Assembly: GCA_030638405.1 (NCBI GenBank)
Contig: DAOWER010000176.1
Span: 1-40,464 of the forward strand
DNA: 40,464 bases
DNA from: Candidatus Eiseniibacteriota bacterium
GTDB lineage: Bacteria > Joyebacterota > Joyebacteria > Joyebacterales > Joyebacteraceae
Direction of reading: 5' to 3'
This document shows positions 24,697 through 32,639 of the stretch, piece after piece; the first letter of the stretch is position 1, and each line of letters begins with the position of its first letter. The notes under the pieces are model-generated. The model was not told where the DNA came from. It worked only from the letters and a program-made list of their open reading frames with translations, and ran no database searches. The translations under genes and the position numbers were made by a program.

Positions 24697-25956
24697 TTAC
24701 TCGTCTCGCTCCGTATCAGACCCGCGGCCCTTGCTGCCAACCGCACAGCTCTCAAGCCCCAGCAAGTGCCCCAGCTTCTCCTTCTTCGTAGTCAGATAAC
24801 GCCTGTTCCTGTCCGTCGGCTCGATCTCGATCCCCACTCTCTCCACGATGGTCAGGCCGTAGCCCTCGAGCCCCACCACCTTCTTCGGGTTGTTCGTCAG
24901 GAGCCTGATGCGCCGAATCCCAAGATCCGCGAGGATCTGCGCTCCGATCCCGTAGTCCCTGAGGTCGGCTTCGAAACCCAGCTCTTCGTTGGCCTCCACG
25001 GTATCCCTTCCGTGGTCCTGCAGTTCGTAGGCCTTGAGCTTGTTCAGAAGGCCGATCCCGCGCCCCTCCTGGCGCATGTAGAGGAACACGCCCTCGCCCT
25101 CTCGCTCTATCGCTTCCAGCGCGTGCCCCAACTGGTCGCCGCAGTCGCACCGTGCGGACCCGAAGACGTCGCCCGTCAGACACTCGGAGTGCACCCGGAC
25201 CAGCACGTCCTTGTCGGGTGTCGGCTCCCCCTTGATAAGCGCGAGATGCGGGTCATTGTCGAGTTCACTCTCATAGACCACCAGTTTGAAATCGCCGTAC
25301 CTCGTCGGCAGGATCGTCTGCGCGGCGGCGTGGACGAGCTTCTCCGTCGACCGCCTGTACTCGATGATGGAGCGGACGCTCACTACGTGCATCCCGAAAC
25401 GCTCGGCCATGCGCTGGAGCTCCGGCATCCTGGCCATGCTCCCGTCCTCACTCATGATCTCGCAGAGTATTCCCGCGGGCATCAGACCCGCCAGCCTCGC
25501 CAGGTCCACGGCCGCCTCCGTGTGTCCAGCCCTCTTGAGAACGCCTCCCTCACTCGCTCGCAGCGGGAAGACGTGGCCGGGTCTCGCGAGATCGCTCGGT
25601 CTCGTGTCGGGGTCGACCAGAGCCTCGATGGTCGTCGCGCGGTCGTGGGCGGAGATACCGGTCGTCGTCCCTTTGACCGCGTCCACCGACACAGCGAAGG
25701 CAGTGCCCATTATCGACGTGTTCTTCCCCACCATTGGATGGAGGTCGAGCTCGTCGAGCCGCGCGCCGGTCATCGGAACGCAGATGAGTCCCCGGCCCTC
25801 CCGGGAGATGAAGTTGATCGCCTCGGGCGTCACCTTCTCGGCGGCCATGATCAGGTCACCCTCGTTCTCCCGTGTCTCGTCGTCAACGACGATGACCATC
25901 CTGCCCTGCCGGATGTCCTCGATCGCGGCTTCCACCTTACGGAGATCTTCCCTCAT
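24697..25956 (-). CDS. ribBA: Bifunctional 3,4-dihydroxy-2-butanone-4-phosphate synthase / GTP cyclohydrolase II
   Basis: A 419-aa enzyme providing both precursors of riboflavin. The N-terminal RibB domain (about 1-205) has VVDDETRENEGDLIMAAE, SREGRGLICVPMTG and GHTEAAVDLARLAG. The C-terminal RibA domain has RVHSECLTGDVFGSARCDCG (three zinc-binding Cys), MRQEGRGIGLLNKLKAYELQ and RLLTNNPKKVVGLEGYGL. Both active sites look complete. The ATG at 25956 has GAGG four bases upstream; a GTG at 25965 (overlapping the ribE stop as GTGA) would add three residues and cannot be excluded. A short charged tail follows the conserved end. It lies between ribE and ribH under FMN-riboswitch control. Confidence 0.97.
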   Translation of the reverse strand: MREDLRKVEAAIEDIRQGRMVIVVDDETRENEGDLIMAAEKVTPEAINFISREGRGLICVPMTGARLDELDLHPMVGKNTSIMGTAFAVSVDAVKGTTTGISAHDRATTIEALVDPDTRPSDLARPGHVFPLRASEGGVLKRAGHTEAAVDLARLAGLMPAGILCEIMSEDGSMARMPELQRMAERFGMHVVSVRSIIEYRRSTEKLVHAAAQTILPTRYGDFKLVVYESELDNDPHLALIKGEPTPDKDVLVRVHSECLTGDVFGSARCDCGDQLGHALEAIEREGEGVFLYMRQEGRGIGLLNKLKAYELQDHGRDTVEANEELGFEADLRDYGIGAQILADLGIRRIRLLTNNPKKVVGLEGYGLTIVERVGIEIEPTDRNRRYLTTKKEKLGHLLGLESCAVGSKGRGSDTERDE

Positions 25957-25961
25957 GATCC

Positions 25962-26633
25962 TCACTCCATGAATCCCAGTTCCCTGAGTCGTTTCTCTGT
26001 CAATCCACCGGTGCTTTCGCTGCTATCCGGCGGCGCCGATGTCTCCCCACGTCCTTCGAGAAGCTTCTCCTGGTGTTTGGCCAGCAGATCCGTCTCTATG
26101 TTGACCTTCATGCCTAGACGGTACGCTCCGGCCAGCGTGGCGCGCAGTGTCTCCGGGATGAGGGCGACGGTCACGCGCTCACGGGAGACCTCCGCGACCG
26201 TCAGACTCACACCGTCCACCGCGATGGAGCCGCGTGCTACGATGTGCCGGGTAAGCGGGGCGGGCAGTTCCATCGTGAGACGCGTCCCGTGCCTGTCGCG
26301 CCGTAGCTCCAGAACCCGCGCGACGCCGTCCACGTGTCCGGCGACCATGTGTCCGCCGAGTCTGTCGCCCAGCCCGAGCGCGCGCTCGAGGTTGACAGCG
26401 CTGCCGCTCCTCAACTCCCCCATCGTCGTGACCGAGAGTGTCTGCGGGACGGCGTCCACCTCAAACGCGGTGGCGTCCGACCGAACGACAGTCTGACAGA
26501 CGCCGCTCACGGACACGCTCTCGCCCTGTTCGAGCTCGGAAGCGAACTGTGCGGAGATACGAATCGTTGCGCCTCCTGTCGACCGGCGGATCCACGCCAC
26601 TCTTCCCTTGCACTCCACGAGCCCGGTGAACAT
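25962..26633 (-). CDS. ribE: Riboflavin synthase, alpha subunit
   Basis: A 223-aa protein with two tandem lumazine-binding barrels. It starts with the invariant MFTGLVE; the first repeat contains GESVSVSGVCQTVV, the linker GHMVAGHVDGVARV, and the second repeat GSIAVDGVSLTVAEV. It performs the dismutation of two 6,7-dimethyl-8-ribityllumazine molecules to riboflavin and 5-amino-6-ribitylaminouracil. The normal family length is about 200-215; here a short C-terminal extension (Glu/Ser-rich, ending LRELGFME) is added. The ATG overlaps the ribD stop as TAATG. Confidence 0.97.
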   Translation of the reverse strand: MFTGLVECKGRVAWIRRSTGGATIRISAQFASELEQGESVSVSGVCQTVVRSDATAFEVDAVPQTLSVTTMGELRSGSAVNLERALGLGDRLGGHMVAGHVDGVARVLELRRDRHGTRLTMELPAPLTRHIVARGSIAVDGVSLTVAEVSRERVTVALIPETLRATLAGAYRLGMKVNIETDLLAKHQEKLLEGRGETSAPPDSSESTGGLTEKRLRELGFME

Positions 26634-27832
26634 TAGGAGCTCTCCTCCACGACCTCTGAGCCCGAGACGGCCACTTCCGCCTCGAACAGGCAGTCACCGC
26701 CAATCTCCGTCCACTTCCCGTCGACAAACCTCGTGCGCCCGCCCCACCAGCTCTCGCCCAGGGACCCGAAGGCAGGCACCCCCGCATCACCGTACAACCT
26801 CGCCGCGACGAAGAAGGCCACGCGGTCCACCAACCCCGCCCTCAGGAGAGAACTCGCCACCGCGGTGCCCCCCTCGGACAGGACCGAGATCAGTCCCTCG
26901 CTGGCCGCTCGTCTGAGGACGGAGGCCAGGTCGAGGGCTCCATCGGGAGCGGCGGCGCTCCAGACTGTGACCCCGGCGCTCTCGAGCGCGGCGCGCCTGG
27001 AAGGGTCCGCGCTCTCACAGCACACCACGATGCTGCGCACGTCGCGGGCCCCGGCCACGATGGCCGAAGCGGGCGGGATCCGCAGATGAGTGTCCAGGAC
27101 GAGCCGCGCGGGCTGGCGCTGGCGACCCGTCTGCGGCATGCCGCCTGCCGTGTGCCCACCGGTCTCCACCCGCCTGTCAGTCAAGCGGGGGTCGTCGGCG
27201 AGGACCGTGCCTATACCGACCATCACACAATCCGCGTTCGTTCTCATGGTGTGAACCAGTTCACGCGACGCCTCGGAGGACGTCCAGCGGGGCCCGCCCG
27301 CGGGTGGCGCGATGCGCCCGTCAAGCGAGAGGGCCAGTTTGAGCGTGGTAAACGGCAGGCCCGTCGTCCTGTATTTGAAGTACGGCGCATTCAGTGCGCG
27401 CGCCTCGTCGCGCATCAGGCCGAGGTCAACCTCGATGCCGGCCTCCCGGAGGATGACGACGCCCCGTCCCGAGACTCGGGGGTTCGGGTCCTCGACCGGG
27501 ACCACGGTCCTGGCGATGCCTGCCGCGACTATCGCGTCCGTGCACGGCGGCGTCTTGCCCGAGATGGAGCAGGGCTCGAGCGTGACGTACAGCGTCGCAC
27601 CGGATGCCCTCGGTCCCGCCTCAGCGAGTGCGTTCACCTCCGCGTGCGGACCGCCGTAGCGCTCGTGGTAGCCGGTCCCCACGACCTCTCCGTCCCTGAC
27701 GATCACCGCGCCGACCACCGGGTTGGGGCTGGTGTCTCCCCGTCCGCGTTCCGCCAGTTCGAACGCCGTGTTCATGAAGGGCGAGTCGAGCTCGCGGTGC
27801 CTTCTGTTCTGATTTCTTGTGGTCGTGCTCAA
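26633..27832 (-). CDS. ribD: Bifunctional pyrimidine deaminase/reductase RibD
   Basis: A 399-aa enzyme for the second and third steps of riboflavin synthesis. The deaminase domain shows FELAERGRGDTSPNPVVGAV, GGPHAEVNALAEAG (zinc His and catalytic Glu) and PCSISGKTPPCTDAI (zinc Cys pair). The reductase domain shows LKLALSLDGRIAPP, CVMVGIGTVLADDPRLTDR and ISVLSEGGTAVASSLLRAGL for NADPH and substrate binding. The start appears to be TTG at 27832: no ATG or GTG fits until the internal Met at 27775, which would cut into the conserved N-terminal helix. An about 12-residue serine/arginine-rich addition precedes the domain. First gene of the riboflavin operon, preceded by the riboswitch. Confidence 0.95.
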   Translation of the reverse strand: MSTTTRNQNRRHRELDSPFMNTAFELAERGRGDTSPNPVVGAVIVRDGEVVGTGYHERYGGPHAEVNALAEAGPRASGATLYVTLEPCSISGKTPPCTDAIVAAGIARTVVPVEDPNPRVSGRGVVILREAGIEVDLGLMRDEARALNAPYFKYRTTGLPFTTLKLALSLDGRIAPPAGGPRWTSSEASRELVHTMRTNADCVMVGIGTVLADDPRLTDRRVETGGHTAGGMPQTGRQRQPARLVLDTHLRIPPASAIVAGARDVRSIVVCCESADPSRRAALESAGVTVWSAAAPDGALDLASVLRRAASEGLISVLSEGGTAVASSLLRAGLVDRVAFFVAARLYGDAGVPAFGSLGESWWGGRTRFVDGKWTEIGGDCLFEAEVAVSGSEVVEESS

Positions 27833-27864
27833 TCCATCACCGCCTCAGTGGGGCCCCACCGGCC

Positions 27865-27901
27865 AACAAGAACAGCGCCCCGTACATCCTTCGAGGCGCT
27901 G
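27865..27901 (-). terminator. Intrinsic terminator of the FMN riboswitch expression platform
   Basis: On the minus strand CAGCGCC (27901-27895) pairs perfectly with GGCGCTG (27879-27873) around a 15-nt loop and is followed by TTCTTGTT. It lies between the aptamer and the ribD start, as expected for FMN-induced premature termination. Confidence 0.75.
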
Positions 27902-27933
27902 CAAGGCACGCGGAAAGACCCCTCCCGTGCCGG

Positions 27934-28047
27934 CTCCTTCTACCATCCAGACTGTCACTGTCGGCGCCTGGATTTCACAGGCTCTGCGGATTGCTCCGCT
28001 CGCGGGCTTTCACCGCCGGTGGGGACTCGCACCCCGCCCCGAAGGAA
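27934..28047 (-). promoter_or_regulatory. FMN riboswitch (RFN element)
   Basis: The minus-strand leader of ribD matches the RFN aptamer in order: TTCCTTCGGGGCGGGGTG, then GAGTCCCCACCGGCGGT, AAAGCCCGCGAGC, GAAATCCAGGCGCCGACAGT, GACAGTCTGGATGGTAGAAGGA (quoted in part: CAGTCTGGATGGTAGAAGG). TCCTTC at the 5' end and GAAGGA at the 3' end form the closing stem P1. Binding of FMN should turn off the ribDE-BA-H-nusB operon through the terminator at 27865-27901. Confidence 0.96.
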
Positions 28048-28070
28048 CGTGTATTCAAATGTCACTACAG

Positions 28071-28099
28071 AATCTACCACCGTCGCGGGCCGGTGTCAA
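28071..28099 (-). promoter_or_regulatory. Sigma-70-type promoter of the riboflavin operon
   Basis: Minus-strand TTGACA (28099-28094) and TAGATT (28076-28071) separated by exactly 17 nt. The -35 box overlaps the ftsY stop codon. Predicted start of transcription is near 28064, about 17 nt before the riboswitch. Confidence 0.8.
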
Positions 28100-29040
28100 G
28101 CCGTCTTGGAGGGCTCCCCGTCCACTCCCAGAAGCCCTCTGGCGAACGCGGAGGCGTCGAAGGGCTCGATGTCGTCGATGGCCTCCCCCGTGCCCACGAA
28201 CCGGACGGGAATGGCCAGTTCCCTGGCGATCGCGACCACGATGCCCCCGCGGGCGGTCCCGTCGAGCTTGGTCAGCACGAGACCAGTCAGGCGCAGCGCC
28301 TCGTCGAACGTACGGGCCTGAGACAGCGCGTTCTGGCCCGTGTTCGCATCGATCACAAGAAGGAGCTCGTGCGGCGCGCCCGGAAGTCGTTTCCCGAGGA
28401 CCCGTCTGACCTTCTCGAGCTCCTGCATCAGGTTCTTCTGTGTGTGGAGCCGGCCTGCCGTGTCCACAATGAGCACGTCCGCCGAACGGGCGATTGCCGC
28501 GTCGAGAGCATCGAACGCCACCGCGGCAGCGTCGCCGCCGAGCTGCCCTCCGACGAACTGCGCATCGCTCCTGTCCGCCCAAATGGACAGCTGCTCGGCA
28601 GCGGCGGCCCGGAACGTGTCGGCCGCCGCCAGGATGACACTGCGTCCCTCGTCGACATGAAGGCGTGAGAGCTTGCCGATAGTGGTCGTCTTGCCCACGC
28701 CGTTGACGCCCGCGACCATGACGACAAGAGGCGCCCCGGGTTCTCCCTGGGCGCCTTCTCTCTCGGCAGTGCGCAGTGTCTTCTCGATCTCGAGGGCGAG
28801 GAACTCCCTTACCTCGTCCTCCGTGCCCGCACCGCTGCCCCCGAACCGCTCCCTGAGAGCGTCGACCAGGTGCAGCGCGGTCTCGACTCCGAGATCGGCG
28901 GCGATCAGGGTCTCCTCTATCGAGTCGAGCGCCGCCCCGTCAAGACCCGCGCCCTTCCCAAGAGCTCCCCGGATCCCTTCTGTGATCGCCCGCCTTGTCT
29001 TCGCCAGGCCGTCACGCAGTCTCGAGAACTGCTTCCTCAC
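28096..29040 (-). CDS. ftsY: Signal recognition particle receptor FtsY
   Basis: A 314-aa SRP-type GTPase. The N domain (residues 1-90) runs directly into the G domain: VVMVAGVNGVGKTTTIGKL (G1), ILAAADTFRAAAAEQL (G2 and insertion box), VLIVDTAGRLHTQ (G3), VLTKLDGTARGG (G4) and FVGTGEAIDDIEPFDA (G5). It receives ribosome-SRP complexes at the membrane and hands them to SecYEG. The acidic A domain of the E. coli protein is absent, as in many bacteria. The start is GTG at 29040, with GAGG six bases upstream, lying 29 nt inside the end of smc, so the two genes are coupled. Confidence 0.97.
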   Translation of the reverse strand: MRKQFSRLRDGLAKTRRAITEGIRGALGKGAGLDGAALDSIEETLIAADLGVETALHLVDALRERFGGSGAGTEDEVREFLALEIEKTLRTAEREGAQGEPGAPLVVMVAGVNGVGKTTTIGKLSRLHVDEGRSVILAAADTFRAAAAEQLSIWADRSDAQFVGGQLGGDAAAVAFDALDAAIARSADVLIVDTAGRLHTQKNLMQELEKVRRVLGKRLPGAPHELLLVIDANTGQNALSQARTFDEALRLTGLVLTKLDGTARGGIVVAIARELAIPVRFVGTGEAIDDIEPFDASAFARGLLGVDGEPSKTA

Positions 29041-32000
29041 TCACCACCTCTTCCCGTGCGTCATCGAGACTGACAGAAACGACCTTCGACACGCCCGACT
29101 CCTCCATCGTGATGCCGTAGAGACGGTCGGACTCCTTCATCGTCGCCTTGTTGTGTGTGATGATGATGAACTGCGTCTCAGCGGAGAACTCTTTCAGCAT
29201 GCGGACGAACCGCTGCACGTTCGCGTCGTCGAGCGGCGCGTCCACCTCGTCGAGGATGCAGAACGGAGACGGCTTGACGAGGTAGATCGCGAACAGGAGT
29301 GCGATCGCCGTCAGCGCCCGCTCACCGCCCGACAGAAGCGAGAGACGCCCGAGTCTTTTCTGACGGGGCGACGCCACTATCTCGATGGTCGACTCGAGCG
29401 GGTCGTCCGGATCGGCGAGCTTGAGGTCCGCATCGCCTCCCTCGAAGAGCCGCTGGAACGTCTTGATGAAATTCTGCCTCACGAGCGAGAACGTCTCGAC
29501 GAACATCTCTCTCGCGGTGTTGTTGATCTGGTCGATCGCGGCCTTCAGGGACTCCTTGGACTTCTCGAGATCCTCATACTGGCCCGTGAGAAACTCGAGG
29601 CGTTTGTTCTCCTCGTCGTACTCGTCGAGCGCGAGGAGGTTAACGGGCCCCATGGAGCGCAGACGGGCCTTGAGCCGCTCGATCTCCTCCTTGGCCCTCG
29701 GAGCATCGAAGGGTGGGGCATCCGCATCCGCCGGAAGGTCGCCGAGTTCCTGCACGTCTGCGCAGTACTCCTCCCGGAGCCGCTCGCGCAGGGACTCGAA
29801 TCGGCTCCGAAGCTCGGTGTCCTTAAGCTCGATCTCGTGCAGATCGGTCTGCGCACGGTCCCTGGTCTCCCTGGACGATCGGGTGTCTTCGTCCAGCTTC
29901 TCTATCTGGAGGCGAAGCTCTCTCACCGCATCGCGCATCGTGTCCCTGTCCTGCTCGAGCGCGCGCTTCTCCTCGTTCAGTCCGGACAGGACCCCGCCGT
30001 CGGCCGCATTCCGAGCGTCCAGTTCCGAGACGGTGCGGAGGTGCTGCTCGCGCTCCTCGGTCTTCTTCTCGATCGCGCTCCTGGCCGCCCTCACGGTCTC
30101 GCCCAGTTGTGCGTGCTCCGACTTCAGCTGCGTAAGCTCGGACCTCACGGCGACTGCGCCTATCTCGGCCTGCTTCTCCTCCTCGGCGGCCTTGGCCCGC
30201 TCCCGCTCGGCGAGCTTGAACTTCCTCTCGAGTTCGCCGACCTTCTCTCCGATCTCGTCCTCGCCCTTTGAGAGCTGAGACAGCCGGTCGGCCAGAAGGG
30301 TGACGTCCTTTCGCGTGGACTCCATCCTCACACCGAGCGCATCCCGATTCGCCCCAAGGCGGGAGACCCCGTCGGCCAGGTTCGTCTTCCCGAGCTCGAG
30401 TTCGGTCAGCTGCCGCTTGGCCTCCCAGAGCTCGGCCTCCGCACGTTCCGCCGCCGTCTCAGCGTGTTCAGCGGCTTCCGAAGCACTCGCCAGCTCCGCC
30501 TCGACCTTCCCCTCGTTGCCCCTAGCCTCCGCGAGGCGTCTCGTGAGATCCGACACGGCGCGCTCGGCGGCCTCGAGCCGCTCGGATCGACGAAGGAGAC
30601 CTGCCTCCTCGTTGCCGGGGCGCCCCCCGGACAGGACGCCGGCCGCGGTCGCCATGTCACCCTCCGGAGTAACGAACGCCAGGTGCCTGGCGTCCTCACG
30701 TCCCCTGAGAGCCAGCGCGGTGTCCAGGTCGCGCACGATCACGACGCCCTCGAGCAGGAACTGTGGCAGCGTTCCCAGCGAAGCGTCACAGCTGACGAAG
30801 TCCGAGGCCGGACCGACGACGCCGTCAGACGAGAGCACGCCGTCCGGCGCGCGCTCCACGTGAATGCCGGCGAGTTCCAGGACCGGGATGAAGGTCGCTT
30901 TGCCGAGCGAGCCTCTCGAAAGGTGCCCCATGGCGTTTCGCGCTGATTCCACATCGCGAGTAACGATGTACTGGACGGCGCCGGCCAGCGCCGTCTCGAT
31001 GGCCCCCTCCATGCCCTGATCGACGGTGATCACGTCGGCGACCGTCCCGACGAGCCCCGCGACCGAGCCTGCATCCTCAGTGAGGAGCGAACGCACGCCC
31101 TCCTGGAATCCGCCGTAGCCGTCGCGTATCTCGGACAGGAGCTGCCTCTTGTGCTCCGCCGCGTCCAGTTCACCCTCGAGTTTCGTCTTGTGCTCGCGCG
31201 CTCCCAGGAGACTCTCTCTGGCGCCGTCAAGGGACGCCGTCGCCTGCTTGTGAGCCACGGCGGCGGCGTGCGCGGCGCCGCGGAAGCTCTTCTCGGACTC
31301 GAGAGCCGTCAGGATCAGCTCTTCCTTCGCCGCGAGCGCCGCCCTGTTCTCACTGAGCTCGGCCTCGAGGGCCACGTGCCCCTCCATCAGGTCGTCCAGA
31401 CGCGTCCTGTAGCTCTCCAGCTCACCCTTGAGCCCCGCGGAGCTCTCCAGCCCGGCGAGCCGGGTCTGCTTCTGGCCGTCGAGCAGCTCTCTGAGCCTGC
31501 GGTGCTCCTTCTCGACGTCGGACAGACCCTCCGTCACGGACGACAGCTCGCCGTCTCGCTCCTCGGCCCTCTGCGCGGCGCCCGTGATCTCGTCCTCCAA
31601 CCGCGCCGCCCTCGTGAGTGCGAGGGAAAGGTCGGCCCGAATATCGGTGAGTTCCGTGTCCAGCTCCGCGATGCGGCGTTCGGACGCGCTCCGCCTCTCG
31701 GTGGCGACCAGCAGTCCGTCCGCCAGTGAACGAGTCCGCGCATCGAGTTCGCCTGTCTCTATTTCGAGACTGGCGAGCGCCTCTTCCTTGTCGTGACGCT
31801 CCGTACGTACGCCGATGCCGTCACGCTCGGACATGGAGAGCATTCCGTCACACTCACCTATCGTTCGGCGAAGCTCGGTGATCCGTCCGGTCGACTCGTC
31901 CTTCCGCGCCAGCCACTCGGCGTACTCCCGTCTGCCGAGAGTAATCTCCAATTCCTTCAGCTCGTCCGTGTAGCGCCGGTGCCGCCGCGCCTGCGCGAGC

Positions 32001-32623
32001 TGTCGCTTGAGTGACCTCACCTGCTTCTCGACCTCGCTGATGATGTCAGACACGCGCTGCATGTCCGTCTCTGTGGCCGTGAGCTTGTTCAGCGTCGAGC
32101 GCTTCCGCACCTTGTACTTCATGATGCCGGCGGCTTCCTCGAACATGAACCGGCGGTGACCGCTGGAGTCCGAGAGGATCGAGTCGACCATCTTGCGTTC
32201 AATCAACGAATAGGTTCGTGTGCCGACGCCCGTGTCGAGGAACAGGTCCTGAATGTCTCTGAGGCGGCAAGGGGTCTTATTGAGGAGATACTCGCTCTCC
32301 CCCGACCGGAAGACGCGTCGCCCGATGACGACCTCCGTGTAGTCGGTCGGGAGGTAGCCGGCGGAATTGTCGATGGTCAGCGCCACCTCGGCCATGCCGA
32401 GTCGGCGGCGCTGCTTGGTGCCGTTGAAGATGACGTCGGCCATGCTGGCTCCGCGGAGTTCCGAAGGACTCTGCTCGCCGAGGACCCACCGAATGGCGTC
32501 AGCGATGTTCGTCTTCCCGCACCCGTTGGGTCCTACGACACAAGTCATACCGGGGCCGAACTCAAGACCCAGCTTGTGCGCGAACGATTTGAACCCGAAG
32601 ACGTCCAGCTTCTTGAGGTACAC
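29012..32623 (-). CDS. smc: Chromosome segregation protein SMC
   Basis: A 1203-aa SMC ATPase of standard architecture. The N-terminal head has VVGPNGCGKTNIADAIRWVL (Walker A) and QSPSELRGASMADVIF; two long heptad coiled coils (about 170-510 and 680-1020) flank a hinge (FQEGVRSLLTEDAGSVAGLV region through RGSLGKATFIPV); the C-terminal head has LSLLSGGERALTAIALLFAI (signature) and PFCILDEVDAPLDDANVQRF (Walker B and D loop). It condenses and individualises chromosomes with ScpA/ScpB. The start is GTG at 32623 preceded by GGGAGGGG. It sits 17 nt after the SPOR gene and overlaps ftsY, a common smc-ftsY arrangement. Confidence 0.98.
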   Translation of the reverse strand: MYLKKLDVFGFKSFAHKLGLEFGPGMTCVVGPNGCGKTNIADAIRWVLGEQSPSELRGASMADVIFNGTKQRRRLGMAEVALTIDNSAGYLPTDYTEVVIGRRVFRSGESEYLLNKTPCRLRDIQDLFLDTGVGTRTYSLIERKMVDSILSDSSGHRRFMFEEAAGIMKYKVRKRSTLNKLTATETDMQRVSDIISEVEKQVRSLKRQLAQARRHRRYTDELKELEITLGRREYAEWLARKDESTGRITELRRTIGECDGMLSMSERDGIGVRTERHDKEEALASLEIETGELDARTRSLADGLLVATERRSASERRIAELDTELTDIRADLSLALTRAARLEDEITGAAQRAEERDGELSSVTEGLSDVEKEHRRLRELLDGQKQTRLAGLESSAGLKGELESYRTRLDDLMEGHVALEAELSENRAALAAKEELILTALESEKSFRGAAHAAAVAHKQATASLDGARESLLGAREHKTKLEGELDAAEHKRQLLSEIRDGYGGFQEGVRSLLTEDAGSVAGLVGTVADVITVDQGMEGAIETALAGAVQYIVTRDVESARNAMGHLSRGSLGKATFIPVLELAGIHVERAPDGVLSSDGVVGPASDFVSCDASLGTLPQFLLEGVVIVRDLDTALALRGREDARHLAFVTPEGDMATAAGVLSGGRPGNEEAGLLRRSERLEAAERAVSDLTRRLAEARGNEGKVEAELASASEAAEHAETAAERAEAELWEAKRQLTELELGKTNLADGVSRLGANRDALGVRMESTRKDVTLLADRLSQLSKGEDEIGEKVGELERKFKLAERERAKAAEEEKQAEIGAVAVRSELTQLKSEHAQLGETVRAARSAIEKKTEEREQHLRTVSELDARNAADGGVLSGLNEEKRALEQDRDTMRDAVRELRLQIEKLDEDTRSSRETRDRAQTDLHEIELKDTELRSRFESLRERLREEYCADVQELGDLPADADAPPFDAPRAKEEIERLKARLRSMGPVNLLALDEYDEENKRLEFLTGQYEDLEKSKESLKAAIDQINNTAREMFVETFSLVRQNFIKTFQRLFEGGDADLKLADPDDPLESTIEIVASPRQKRLGRLSLLSGGERALTAIALLFAIYLVKPSPFCILDEVDAPLDDANVQRFVRMLKEFSAETQFIIITHNKATMKESDRLYGITMEESGVSKVVSVSLDDAREEVVSEEAVLETA

Positions 32624-32639
32624 CGCCCCTCCCTACTCG

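Noticed and set aside
27837..27887. Sixteen-residue upstream ORF in the ribD leader
   Set aside because: Its ATG lies directly after AAGG with no spacing and inside the terminator loop; it overlaps the expression platform and ends in TGATG by chance in GC-rich sequence.
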